From: Hafnia alvei
Lineage (GTDB): Bacteria; Pseudomonadota; Gammaproteobacteria; Enterobacterales; Enterobacteriaceae
Assembly (NCBI RefSeq): GCF_900095695.1
Contig: NZ_FMIQ01000069.1
Location: 1 to 36,527 of the forward strand
Direction: 5' to 3'
DNA: 36,527 nt
Shown piece by piece: positions 8,592 through 15,944 of this stretch. A program made the position numbers and the translations under genes. The first letter of the stretch is position 1. Each line of letters opens with the position of its first letter. The notes under the pieces were generated by a model, which made no database searches, was not told the origin of the DNA, and saw nothing but the letters and a program-made list of their open reading frames with translations.

Positions 8592-10352
8592 CTAACCGCT
8601 AAGAGGATCCGCTTTGCGATAGCGGCCTTGATAATCGAAAACTTTTTGTCTGATCTGCCAAAACCGGCCTTTCATTCGGGCGACAACAAAATCGGGATAA
8701 CGCAGTTTATCTTGCTGCGCCACGATGTCCGCCGCCTTTTTCCAAACCAGCTCAATGCCGGGCGCGCGCTGGTGCGGGCGCAGGAATAGCTGCATAAATG
8801 CGGTGCGCTGGGCGGGGGTATTAAGACGAAAACGCTCGCTCACGTCAGCGCCGTCTTCGTCGTAATAGGTGATCGACAGCCATTCGCCTTTATCATCTTC
8901 GCCATGCTGAAGCCGCATACCGCCGCAGCGCAGCACCAAGGCGTCTTTAAGTTTCAGCGCTTCTTTCAGCATGTCGTCGGGATCGACGAGTACTTGATTG
9001 CATTGATGGCAGCGGCGTGCCGCAATATCATTTTCCGCGCCACAGTGCGGGCAGGTTTTAAAGCGGAAGCGATAGTCACACTGCTCGCGCCCGCCTTCAT
9101 CGTCTTCTAGCCAGCCCTGACAGCGGCGGCCATAGTGTTCGATAATATCGCCATTTTCCGTGGTCTTACCCCAGAACGTGTTGGCAAAGCCGCAGCCAGG
9201 ACAAAATACCTGCACCGGTTGGCTGTCGCTGTGCGGTTTGGTGGTGCCGACTTCAGGGGTAAACAGATCGTGTGGATTACCCGCGTAATCGAGGATTAAG
9301 CAATCCGTTTTCCCCGGCGATAGGCGCAGGCCGCGGCCAACAATTTGCTGATACAGGCTGATGGACTCGGTGGGACGCAAAATGGCAATCAGATCGACAT
9401 GCGGCGCATCAAATCCGGTAGTGAGCACGGCAACGTTCACCAGATACAACAATTCTTGGCGCTTAAAAGCATTAATAATGGCGTCACGTTCGTCGCCCGG
9501 CGTTTCGGCGCTGACCAGTGCAGCCTGTTCCGGTGGCAGCAAACCGTGAATTTCGCGCGCGTGCTCAACGGTGGAGGCGAAAATCATCACGCCTTTACGC
9601 GTGCTGGCGAACTCCATGATTTGGCTAACAATATGCGGCGTTATGCGCTGTTGATCTTTTAATTCTCGGTTGAGATCGACTTCGCGAAATAGCCCGTTGC
9701 TGCTCGGTTCTAATCGGCTGAAATCGTATTGCACTACCGGCATGTCCAATCTTTCCGGCGGCATCAGAAATTGGTTTTTAATCATGTAGCGCAGCGGTAA
9801 TTCGTAAATACAATCACGAAACAGGCTGTTGCAATCGCCGCGCGTGATGCCGTGATAGTGATACTGATATATCCAGCCTTTGCCAAGACGATAGGGGGTT
9901 GCCGTTAATCCTAATAAACGCAGCTTCGGATTATTATTGCGTAAATGCTGAAGAATTTGCTGATACTGGCTGTCATCGCTGTCGCTGATACGGTGGCATT
10001 CATCCACGATCAGCAGCGAAAATTCGCCGTCAAACAACGGAAGGTTACGTGCCACCGACTGCACGCTGCCAAAAACCACTTTTCCGCTGCTCTCTTTTTG
10101 CTGTAAACCGGCTGAAAAAATATCGGCCTCTAAACCATAGGCACAGTATTTGCTGTGGTTTTGCGCGACTAACTCTTTGACGTGGGCTAAAACCAGCACG
10201 CGGCCGCGCGCGATTTTCGCCAGCTCAGCGATCACCAGGCTTTTTCCCGCTCCGGTGGGCAAGACTATAACCGCAGGCTCTTGGTGTTTTCTAAAATGCG
10301 CGATGGTGGCTTCCACCGCCTCACGCTGATAAGGACGAAGTGTAAAGGCCAT
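8592..10352 (-). CDS. radD: DEAD/DEAH-box DNA repair helicase-like protein RadD (YejH)
   Basis: This 586-aa superfamily 2 protein has a Q-like motif ([12 protein letters not shown], 4-15), Walker A (PTGAGKS, 32-38), a DECH box, LTATP, and the C-terminal helicase motif [13 protein letters not shown]. After these come cysteine pairs (CPGCGF; CPHCG and CHQC) suited to zinc binding. RadD helps process recombination and double-strand-break intermediates with RecA and SSB. The frame is open to 10427, but ATG 10352 gives MAFTLRPYQ and the E. coli length. It starts 34 bp after yecH on the same strand, so the two may be cotranscribed. Confidence 0.94.
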   Translation of the reverse strand: MAFTLRPYQREAVEATIAHFRKHQEPAVIVLPTGAGKSLVIAELAKIARGRVLVLAHVKELVAQNHSKYCAYGLEADIFSAGLQQKESSGKVVFGSVQSVARNLPLFDGEFSLLIVDECHRISDSDDSQYQQILQHLRNNNPKLRLLGLTATPYRLGKGWIYQYHYHGITRGDCNSLFRDCIYELPLRYMIKNQFLMPPERLDMPVVQYDFSRLEPSSNGLFREVDLNRELKDQQRITPHIVSQIMEFASTRKGVMIFASTVEHAREIHGLLPPEQAALVSAETPGDERDAIINAFKRQELLYLVNVAVLTTGFDAPHVDLIAILRPTESISLYQQIVGRGLRLSPGKTDCLILDYAGNPHDLFTPEVGTTKPHSDSQPVQVFCPGCGFANTFWGKTTENGDIIEHYGRRCQGWLEDDEGGREQCDYRFRFKTCPHCGAENDIAARRCHQCNQVLVDPDDMLKEALKLKDALVLRCGGMRLQHGEDDKGEWLSITYYDEDGADVSERFRLNTPAQRTAFMQLFLRPHQRAPGIELVWKKAADIVAQQDKLRYPDFVVARMKGRFWQIRQKVFDYQGRYRKADPLSG

Positions 10353-10358
10353 TAATGT

Positions 10359-10382
10359 GTCATCAACAATGTCATCAACAAT
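10359..10382. repeat. 12-bp tandem duplication between yecH and radD
   Basis: GTCATCAACAAT occurs twice in a row between the yecH stop and the radD start. In the longer radD frame it would encode VDDI VDD. It is more likely a short untranslated spacer that duplicated. Confidence 0.7.
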
Positions 10383-10386
10383 ATAA

Positions 10387-10626
10387 TCAGTGCTGGCAGA
10401 TTTTGCTGCTGTGGGTATTAAAACCACTGTCGCTAGGAATGAATTTGCCGCGAGATGCTAAGAAATCCACCAACTGAGCGGCCGTTAAATCCTGCTGTGA
10501 ACAGGTATGAAAACGGGCATCGGCGCCAAAACGTTGTTCGATGGTGGCAACTAAACTTTCTGTTGAAAATTGCTCGCCGGACTCAATCATCATGTTTAAA
10601 ACTTCATGACCGTGAATAGATGGCAT
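10387..10626 (-). CDS. yecH: YecH-family putative metal-binding protein
   Basis: The 79-aa protein begins [19 protein letters not shown], contains ARFHTCS, and ends [10 protein letters not shown] and SKICQH. This closely matches E. coli YecH in length and motifs. The His-X-His, His-Thr-Cys and Lys-Ile-Cys-Gln-His positions are plausible metal ligands; the function is unknown. AGGAA lies upstream of the ATG. In E. coli, as I recall, yecH is not next to radD, so this pairing is specific to this lineage. Confidence 0.88.
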   Translation of the reverse strand: MPSIHGHEVLNMMIESGEQFSTESLVATIEQRFGADARFHTCSQQDLTAAQLVDFLASRGKFIPSDSGFNTHSSKICQH

Positions 10627-10938
10627 ATGAGTAATTCCTGTGATTTATATTCGATGAAGGGCGTCATTATACCGCATGATGCCGGAGAGCGTCGTTTGAC
10701 AATTTAGCCCGCAGGCTAACATATCGCCAAGCAAACAATGCCGCACGTGCTTTGAGCCGAATGGTGTGAATTAAACTACGCTTAAGATAGGCGTGAGGGT
10801 GAAGAGTCGCTATAATCCGCGGTTCTTCTTTGGTTTCCAAACGATGCCCGCATATTAAGGCCGTCCTTTATTCAGACAGCCATACTGCGTGCGCACAATG
10901 AAACCCTCCGATTCTTATAGAAATACAAAGCAGGTTCC
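10627..10938. other. Intergenic region between divergent yecH and rsuA
   Basis: No convincing gene lies in these 312 bases. TATAAT at 10811-10816 (CGCTATAATCC) could be a -10 box for rsuA, but no good -35 lies 16-18 nt upstream. I see no strong hairpin with a T-tract. Confidence 0.5.
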
Positions 10939-11661
10939 ATGCGACTGGACAAGTTTTTATCTCAGCAGTTAGGTATCAGCCGTGCGCTGATCGCCCGAGA
11001 ACTGCGTGCTAAACGCGTCACTGTAGACGGCGAAGTTGTAAAAAGCGGTGCGCACAAGCTCACCCCAGAACAAGAAGTGGCCTTTGATGGTCAGGTGCTG
11101 GAACAGATCCACGGCCCGCGTTATTTCATGCTGCACAAGCCAGAGGGCTATGTGTGCTCCACTGACGATCCCGATCACTCCACGATCCTGTACTTCATTG
11201 AAGAACCGTTGGCGGAGAAACTGCATGCGGCAGGGCGTTTGGATCTAGACACCACGGGACTGGTGCTGCTGACCGACGATGGTCAGTGGTCGCACCGCAT
11301 TACATCGCCAAAACACCAGTGCGATAAAACCTATTTAGTGACGCTGGAACATCCGCTGGCCGACGACACCGCAGAGCAGTTTACTCAGGGCGTGCAGCTG
11401 CACGGCGAGAAAGATCTCACCAAGCCAGCAACGCTTGAGCAGCTAGAAGCCAACGTGGTGCGTTTGACGATCAGCGAAGGCCGTTATCATCAGGTAAAAC
11501 GCATGTTTGCGGCGGTGGGTAACCGCGTGGTGGAACTGCATCGCGAGCGCATTGGCACCATCGTGCTGGATGAAGATTTAGAACCGGGTGAATATCGTCC
11601 TCTGACCGAGGAAGAGATTGCCAGCGTAGGTTTGCCTGCTGAACTGTTAGCGAAAGATTAA
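10939..11661 (+). CDS. rsuA: 16S rRNA pseudouridine-516 synthase RsuA
   Basis: This 240-aa protein has an N-terminal S4 RNA-binding domain ([15 protein letters not shown], 1-60) and a pseudouridine synthase domain with [12 protein letters not shown]. Asp102 is the expected catalytic residue. The late [11 protein letters not shown] motif separates the RsuA/RluB/E/F family from others. It converts U516 of 16S rRNA to pseudouridine on a 30S assembly intermediate. bcr follows on the same strand after 109 bp. Confidence 0.95.
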   Translation: MRLDKFLSQQLGISRALIARELRAKRVTVDGEVVKSGAHKLTPEQEVAFDGQVLEQIHGPRYFMLHKPEGYVCSTDDPDHSTILYFIEEPLAEKLHAAGRLDLDTTGLVLLTDDGQWSHRITSPKHQCDKTYLVTLEHPLADDTAEQFTQGVQLHGEKDLTKPATLEQLEANVVRLTISEGRYHQVKRMFAAVGNRVVELHRERIGTIVLDEDLEPGEYRPLTEEEIASVGLPAELLAKD

Positions 11662-11770
11662 TTACCCGTCATACTTAACGTTGTTTCTGTGCTGGCGGCA
11701 CGCGTTTGCCGCCGTGGCGCGACGCTAGCTATTTTGGGTATACATTATTTATTAAAAAGGAAGATGCTGC

Positions 11771-12982
11771 GTGCAGACACCCCGTAGTTCCCATCTTGGG
11801 TTGATCCTGATCCTCGGTTTGTTATCAATGTTGATGCCGTTGGCAATCGACATGTATTTGCCGAGTATGCCGGTGATTGCCGAACAATTTGGTGTGCCGA
11901 GTGGTGATGTACAGATGACGCTGAGCGCCTACACGCTGGGCTTTGCATTTGGACAAATGCTGTATGGCCCAATGGCTGACAGTATTGGGCGTAAGCCGGT
12001 CATTATGTATGGCACGCTGTTCTTCGCCTTGGCAGGCGCTGCGTGCGCCATGGCGCAGTCGGTTGATCAGCTCATTATGATGCGTTTGATCCACGGTTTA
12101 GCCGCTGCGGCTGCCAGCGTGGTGATCAATGCGCTGATGCGCGACATGTTCACCAAGGATGATTTTGCACGCATGATGTCGTTTGTGGTGCTGGTGATGA
12201 CTATTGCGCCGTTGCTTGCACCTATCATGGGTGGGGCGCTGCTGATTTGGTTTAGCTGGCATGCGATTTTCTGGGCGATGGCGGGGGCAGCGCTTTTGGG
12301 CACCGTGCTGGTGGCGTTTTTCATCAAAGAAACGCTGCCCAAAGAGAAACGACAAAAGTTTCGCTTACGTACAACGCTGGGTAATTTTGCCTCGCTGTTC
12401 CGTCATAAACGCGTGCTGTGCTACATGTTAGCCAGTGGCTTCTCTTTTGCGGGGATGTTCTCCTTCCTCAGCGCGGGGCCATTTGTTTATATCGATCTTA
12501 ACGGCGTATCGCCGCAGCATTTCGGCTATTACTTTGCGCTGAATATCGTCTTCTTGTTCATTATGACGCTGATTAATAGCCGCAACGTACGCCGATTTGG
12601 CGCGATCAACATGCTGCGTTTCGGTCTGTTGGTGCAGTTTGTTATGGGCATTTGGTTGGTTATCACCGCAGCGCTGGGCTTAGGTTTCTGGTCGCTGGTG
12701 ATTGGCGTTGCCGCTTATGTTGGCTGTATCGCGATGATCACATCAAACGCGATGGCGGTGATCTTGGACGATTTCCCTCATATGGCGGGAACCGCATCCT
12801 CGCTGGCAGGAACGCTGCGTTTCAGTCTGGGGGCCGTTGTTGGAACGCTGCTGGCGCTTGCTTCTGCACAAAGCGAATGGCCGATGGTGAGTTCCATGTT
12901 CCTGTGCATCTTTGCTGCAATGATGCTGTTCCTGTATGCCTCAAGACCTTCTAAGGCTAGCAATCGTATCGATCCTGCCTAA
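11771..12982 (+). CDS. bcr: Bcr/CflA family multidrug efflux transporter
   Basis: This 403-aa major-facilitator protein has about 12 membrane helices. The motif-A loop between helices 2 and 3 reads [11 protein letters not shown], with [12 protein letters not shown] in helix 1. It exports drugs such as bicyclomycin and sulfonamides by proton exchange. The start is GTG 11771 with AAAAAGGAAG upstream; the nearby ATG 11764 is closed by a stop within seven codons. Position after rsuA matches the E. coli order. A hairpin without a T-tract follows. Confidence 0.92.
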   Translation: MQTPRSSHLGLILILGLLSMLMPLAIDMYLPSMPVIAEQFGVPSGDVQMTLSAYTLGFAFGQMLYGPMADSIGRKPVIMYGTLFFALAGAACAMAQSVDQLIMMRLIHGLAAAAASVVINALMRDMFTKDDFARMMSFVVLVMTIAPLLAPIMGGALLIWFSWHAIFWAMAGAALLGTVLVAFFIKETLPKEKRQKFRLRTTLGNFASLFRHKRVLCYMLASGFSFAGMFSFLSAGPFVYIDLNGVSPQHFGYYFALNIVFLFIMTLINSRNVRRFGAINMLRFGLLVQFVMGIWLVITAALGLGFWSLVIGVAAYVGCIAMITSNAMAVILDDFPHMAGTASSLAGTLRFSLGAVVGTLLALASAQSEWPMVSSMFLCIFAAMMLFLYASRPSKASNRIDPA

Positions 12983-12991
12983 GTGTTTTGG

Positions 12992-13019
12992 CTCCCCGCT
13001 GATGAAAGCCGGCGGGGAG
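12992..13019 (+). terminator. Hairpin after bcr, weak terminator
   Basis: CTCCCCGC (12992-12999) and GCGGGGAG (13012-13019) pair over 8 bp with a 12-nt loop. No T-tract follows, so it may protect the 3' end or assist Rho rather than terminate alone. Confidence 0.45.
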
Positions 13020-13029
13020 ACTATCAACA

Positions 13030-13089
13030 ATCACTGAGCTAACAATCGATGCACCAACAATCGCCGCACCAACAATTGCCGCATCAACA
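13030..13089. repeat. 15-bp minisatellite, four degenerate units
   Basis: Units of 15 bp lie head to tail at 13030, 13045, 13060 and 13075. The last three share the form AT(C/T)G(A/C)(T/C)GCA(C/T)CAACA, and a partial unit extends on each side. It lies between the converging bcr gene and the 107-aa gene, at the left edge of the inserted segment. Confidence 0.8.
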
Positions 13090-13090
13090 A

Positions 13091-13414
13091 TCACACGGCT
13101 TTATTTTGCATATGCAACAAACGTGTATTTGCTTGTTCGCACAGAGCCAGCAATGCAGGGATCAGATGAGCTGATGCTTTCAGCCAGGCGCTAACCTGCG
13201 CCAAACTCTCCTGCGGAATTTGAACGCCATTCTCAAGCGACTCCCCTAAATACGATAACCCCTGACACAAGCCTTCAGCCGACTCTGCGGCAACGCCGCT
13301 GAGATCGCAAAGCTGGGTGTCACTCAAATTATCAAAACGGAGATCGGCAATCAGGGCACGAAAAATGGTGATCGAGTCGTCTTGGTGTGCTGCATCATAA
13401 ATAGATTGAGTCAT
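13091..13414 (-). CDS. Unknown 107-aa helical protein behind a P4-like leader
   Basis: The protein starts MTQSIYDAAHQDD and looks entirely helical, with no signal peptide or membrane segment and three cysteines (LCDLSG, GLCQGL, LCEQ). I do not recognise the family. It vaguely resembles small phage-associated helical proteins such as DUF3077, but I cannot assign it. The start has GAGG about 7 nt upstream, partly buried in a long inverted repeat (13423-13508). It is the only complete gene behind the structured leader and is absent from the E. coli bcr-yejG interval. That points to horizontal gain, perhaps from a satellite phage. Confidence 0.65.
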   Translation of the reverse strand: MTQSIYDAAHQDDSITIFRALIADLRFDNLSDTQLCDLSGVAAESAEGLCQGLSYLGESLENGVQIPQESLAQVSAWLKASAHLIPALLALCEQANTRLLHMQNKAV

Positions 13415-13422
13415 TTTAAACC

Positions 13423-13599
13423 TCGAGAGTGACTTAATTAATGACTACCACTGAGACGCTAAACTCGGGTGGCAGCTCAGATAGGGTTAGCGTCACCGAC
13501 ACTCTCGAAATCAGTGCTTCTTGCGAAGCCCCTGCCTGAGCCACCATATTAGGGTGAATCTAAGCGCACTCCATTATTATGGCAAAGTGCTGTCGAGAG
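13423..13599 (-). ncRNA. P4-like immunity leader (CI RNA-type structure)
   Basis: Read on the minus strand, CTCTCGA occurs at 13599-13593 and again in CACTCTCGA at 13431-13423. Between them lies TCGAGAGTG (13508-13500). The middle copy can pair with either flank: 9 bp downstream or 7 bp upstream. Within the downstream pairing is an 8-bp stem GACGCTAA/TTAGCGTC (13455-13462, 13487-13494), and beside the middle copy is GCTTC-TTGC-GAAGC. Phage P4 immunity uses exactly this logic: seqB in the CI RNA pairs with seqA and seqC of the leader. The resemblance to P4 ash leaders is from memory, and boundaries of any processed RNA are unknown. Confidence 0.5.
13434..13547 (-). CDS. Short ash-like reading frame in the P4-like leader
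   Basis: A 37-aa frame begins MVAQAGASQEALISR and ends SVSVVVIN, stopping 19 nt before the ATG of the 107-aa gene. The IHPNMVAQAGAS reading resembles the Ash protein family of P4-like phages. Because it overlaps the RNA structures, it may be a by-product of conserved RNA rather than a translated gene. I see no strong ribosome site. Confidence 0.35.
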   Translation of the reverse strand: MVAQAGASQEALISRVSVTLTLSELPPEFSVSVVVIN

Positions 13600-13689
13600 A
13601 TGTATTGCGGAACGCTAATTCCGACTACGGATTTTTCCGTAGCCAGAAAACTATATGCTTGTGATTTCAACAATGAAACGGGCTGGATG

Positions 13690-13903
13690 CATTTACAGTG
13701 AGTTACTGTTAGATATGGAATCAACTTCTCGAAAATTGGGGGGTAAAATGCAAAAAAATCTATTTTTCAGCCAACCCTTTTTTTTCACCTTCCTATAACT
13801 CATTGATTTTATATAAGTGTTCATAGGGAAAATAAAAAAAGGTTATGCAGTAAAAAATGAGTTACGGATCTGATTATTCGAAGCTTTATGCGAATATTCT
13901 ACA
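13690..13903 (+). promoter_or_regulatory. CRISPR leader (type I-F) with an IHF consensus
   Basis: The 200 bases before the first repeat are AT-rich, with homopolymer T and A tracts (CCCTTTTTTTT, AAAAAAAGG) and TAACTCATTGATT at 13796-13808. That last sequence fits the IHF consensus (YAA-N4-TTGATW) perfectly. IHF bends leaders during spacer acquisition in type I systems, including I-F. The leader is on the 5' side of the repeat as expected, so new spacers should enter at the 13904 end. Confidence 0.6.
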
Positions 13904-14231
13904 GTTCACTGCCGTACAGGCAGCTTAGAAAAAGCCGGAACCGTTCGACGCAAAGACGCTTACGTTCACTGCCGTACAGGCAGCTTAGAAAGTACGGTCA
14001 TCAGATTTATGCTAATGCTTTAAGTTCACTGCCGTACAGGCAGCTTAGAAACTGTAACCGTTTTTGTGTCGTCGTCTATCGTGGTTCACTGCCGTACAGG
14101 CAGCTTAGAAAATCAGTGCTTGACGGTCAGCCACAATTTTTCCGTTCACTGCCGTACAGGCAGCTTAGAAATGACGCCACCGCCGCACGTGTGACCGTCA
14201 GCCGTTCACTGCCGTACAGGCAGCTTAGAAA
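13904..14231 (+). CRISPR. Type I-F CRISPR array, 6 repeats and 5 spacers
   Basis: Six identical 28-bp repeats begin at 13904, 13964, 14024, 14084, 14144 and 14204. They start GTTCACTGCC, end GCTTAGAAA, and carry the internal stem CTGCC-GTACA-GGCAG typical of subtype I-F (Csy). All five spacers are exactly 32 nt: 13932-13963, 13992-14023, 14052-14083, 14112-14143 and 14172-14203. The last repeat is not degenerate. No cas gene lies in this window, so the array is either served by a distant csy/cas locus or orphaned. Transcription is presumably rightward, with Cas6f cutting below the hairpin. Confidence 0.98.
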
Positions 14232-14357
14232 AGTGCTAGAGCCGTTGCCAAAGCTATCGAGGCAGGCTGGATTTAGGGAGGCGAATGGTCAGCGGGAACC
14301 TAGTGATGTCGCAGTCATCGAGCTAATACCAGAACATCCACATGGGCATTATTGATT

Positions 14358-14810
14358 ATGAATAATTCATTGATATTACTATTTTTTATTTCTTCTTTTT
14401 CTTTTGCTTCAAGCGATATTAACAACGCCACAAAGGTGGCTCTAGAATTCAACCAATGGTATCTGCAACAGATTGAAAAAGATGTCTATCCGCTGCTGGG
14501 GAGTGGTAGTCCAGAAATGAATGAATACGTAACCGCTGAGACGTTGAGAAAGCTGCACAAGGCAGTGAATAGCGATGATGAACTCTATGATGCCGACTTT
14601 TTTACTCGCTCACAGGACATTGGGACTGACTGGCCGAAAAATGTCACCGTGGTTTCTTCCGATCTCGATCCGGTTTGCCTGAATGTTTATGTTGCTTATG
14701 GGAAAGATATGTCTCACACGATCATTGACTGTATGGTTAAAGAGGAAGGGAAGTGGAAAATCCAGTCGGTAGCGCAGCAAGCTATTGTGCCAAGCGAGAA
14801 TCTCAAATAA
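14358..14810 (+). CDS. Small exported protein, possibly DUF3828-like
   Basis: The 150-aa protein has a signal peptide (MNNSLILLFFISSFSFASS) and a soluble mature domain. The domain starts with a helix (FNQWYLQQIEKDVYPLL), has ADFFTRSQDIGTDW in the middle, and ends with a beta-rich part containing one Cys pair (DPVCLNV, IIDCMVKEEGKW). The layout recalls DUF3828/NTF2-like periplasmic proteins; some relatives are described as immunity-like, but nothing here shows that. ATG 14358 is preferred over an upstream TTG. No strong ribosome site is visible. It lies 126 bp after the CRISPR array, is AT-richer than the flanking yej genes and ends at a hairpin. Confidence 0.7.
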   Translation: MNNSLILLFFISSFSFASSDINNATKVALEFNQWYLQQIEKDVYPLLGSGSPEMNEYVTAETLRKLHKAVNSDDELYDADFFTRSQDIGTDWPKNVTVVSSDLDPVCLNVYVAYGKDMSHTIIDCMVKEEGKWKIQSVAQQAIVPSENLK

Positions 14811-14832
14811 CCCTGTAGCTACTTTTATTTAC

Positions 14833-14868
14833 TGCCGTTTAGTTTGCTTAGCAGAGCAGCGAACGGCA
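14833..14868 (+). terminator. Hairpin after the exported-protein gene
   Basis: TGCCGTT (14833-14839) pairs with AACGGCA (14862-14868), with an inner TGCT/AGCA stem, 22 nt after the stop. A broken T-tract (ATGTTTTT) follows a few bases later. The first half also resembles the CRISPR repeat. Confidence 0.5.
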
Positions 14869-15478
14869 TTACTACATGTTTTTCCATTAATATTCATCCT
14901 CGCAAACACCTGTCATACAAATAAAAGCAAACGCTTTCCTAAATTATAAATCCCTGTGAAAACATAACCGTGCTAACTATATTTTTCGTGCGGTTTTGTG
15001 GTGAGTTTTTCATTTTGTTAACAGTATTTTTTACGAAAACAGATAGAAACCCTTAAAAACAAAGAAAACATTAAAACTATTAATTATTTAACTATCATTT
15101 AATATTGTTTTAAAACAAATGATTAGCTAATTTCTTTGATCGAGATTCAGGGAGTTATTGTATTTCTTATGTAAATTGAAAAATACGACAAAGTAATTAA
15201 AATGAAACAAAAATGGTTGTGGTAATAAAGAGAAAAGTATACATATAACCGCAGCAACAGAACTTCCTCCCATCGTGGTATTTCTGAAGAAAAAATGGGG
15301 TAGTGCCAGATTGATCGTTGTTTCGGTCGTTTTTACTTCGGTGTTACCGAAATGTAATAAACAGAACCACAATAAAATGACGATTAAGTCATCAAATAGC
15401 CTAAATAGTGCGATCTGTGGTTTACGATGTGAGTTTTTTGTGAAAAAATTGTAGCTAGTTTTTAATCAGGGTAAAAAT
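14869..15478. other. Long AT-rich non-coding stretch before yejG
   Basis: About 610 bases are strongly AT-rich, with no gene I can support. A minus-strand frame at 15127-15372 lacks a ribosome site, has low-complexity aromatic content and no recognisable domain. The segment probably contains the yejG promoter close to its right end. Its composition suggests it came with the inserted segment. Confidence 0.5.
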
Positions 15479-15874
15479 GTGAATAGTTTCCAGCTTTCGA
15501 TAGTCCACCGGTTGCCTCAAAGCTACCGCTGGTCATCAGGGCTCACCGGCGTACAGGTTGAACCCATTTATTTGGCGAAAACGACTGGCGCTGAGAATAC
15601 GGACGTTAATAATACTGTTATCGATAATAACGTTATTGATAATAATAGTTTGATTGGCCTAAAACTCCTGAGTGAAGAGGGAGAAGCAGCATGGTAAATC
15701 ATGAAACGTCTGAATCAGTCTTTACAAGAGATGCAGGTAAACTGCTCTGTCGTTGAGCTTGACGGTGAACCTTGTCTGTTTGTTCATCTTGAAGATGAAA
15801 GTGCGGCTATGTGTCGCCTAAAAAACGTCGGTGTGGCCATTGCTGAACCGATTATCGCCCAGTATCCGTTCTGA
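15479..15874 (+). pseudogene. yejG: yejG interrupted by an in-frame TAA
   Basis: The frame from GTG 15479 (AGGG 7 nt upstream) reads [17 protein letters not shown], a clear match to E. coli YejG, a conserved cytoplasmic protein of unknown role. Codon 73 is TAA (15695-15697), directly after GEAAW, where E. coli has AWSVM as I recall. The same frame then continues IMKRLNQSLQ to CRLKNVGVAIAEP and TGA at 15872-15874. A single TCA-to-TAA change explains it. ATG 15701 lies only 3 nt past the stop, so re-initiation could give a separate 57-aa piece. An Asn/Asp-rich insert ([13 protein letters not shown]) precedes the break. Confidence 0.85.
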
Positions 15875-15902
15875 TCGTTGTGAAAGGCGTTTAGGGCAGA
15901 AT

Positions 15903-15928
15903 ACCGGCACGCCCATCAGGCTGCCGGT
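15903..15928. terminator. Hairpin between converging yejG and yejF
   Basis: ACCGGCA (15903-15909) and TGCCGGT (15922-15928) pair over 7 bp with a 12-nt loop in the 70-bp gap between converging genes. The T-tract is short (GTTT), so efficiency is uncertain. Confidence 0.4.
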
Positions 15929-15944
15929 GTTTAGGTCAACGTGC

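Noticed and set aside
10353-10427. 25-residue N-terminal extension of RadD
   Set aside because: It overlaps the end of yecH, contains a tandem repeat and is missing from the E. coli protein; ATG 10352 fits the family.
13509-13520. 11-base identity between the P4-like leader (AATCAGTGCTT) and the start of spacer 4
   Set aside because: Too short to claim self-targeting, the match stops after the seed and no CC motif precedes it.
14232-14351. Possible gene remnant after the last repeat
   Set aside because: One frame gives a plausible C-terminal peptide (ARAVAKAIEAGWI) but it is too short to identify.
13888-14355. 155-aa open frame across the CRISPR array
   Set aside because: It encodes the same repeat peptide six times because 60-bp periods keep the frame open; the DNA is a CRISPR array.
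15127-15372. 81-aa minus-strand frame in the AT-rich gap
   Set aside because: No ribosome site, no recognisable domain, biased aromatic content typical of AT-rich non-coding DNA.
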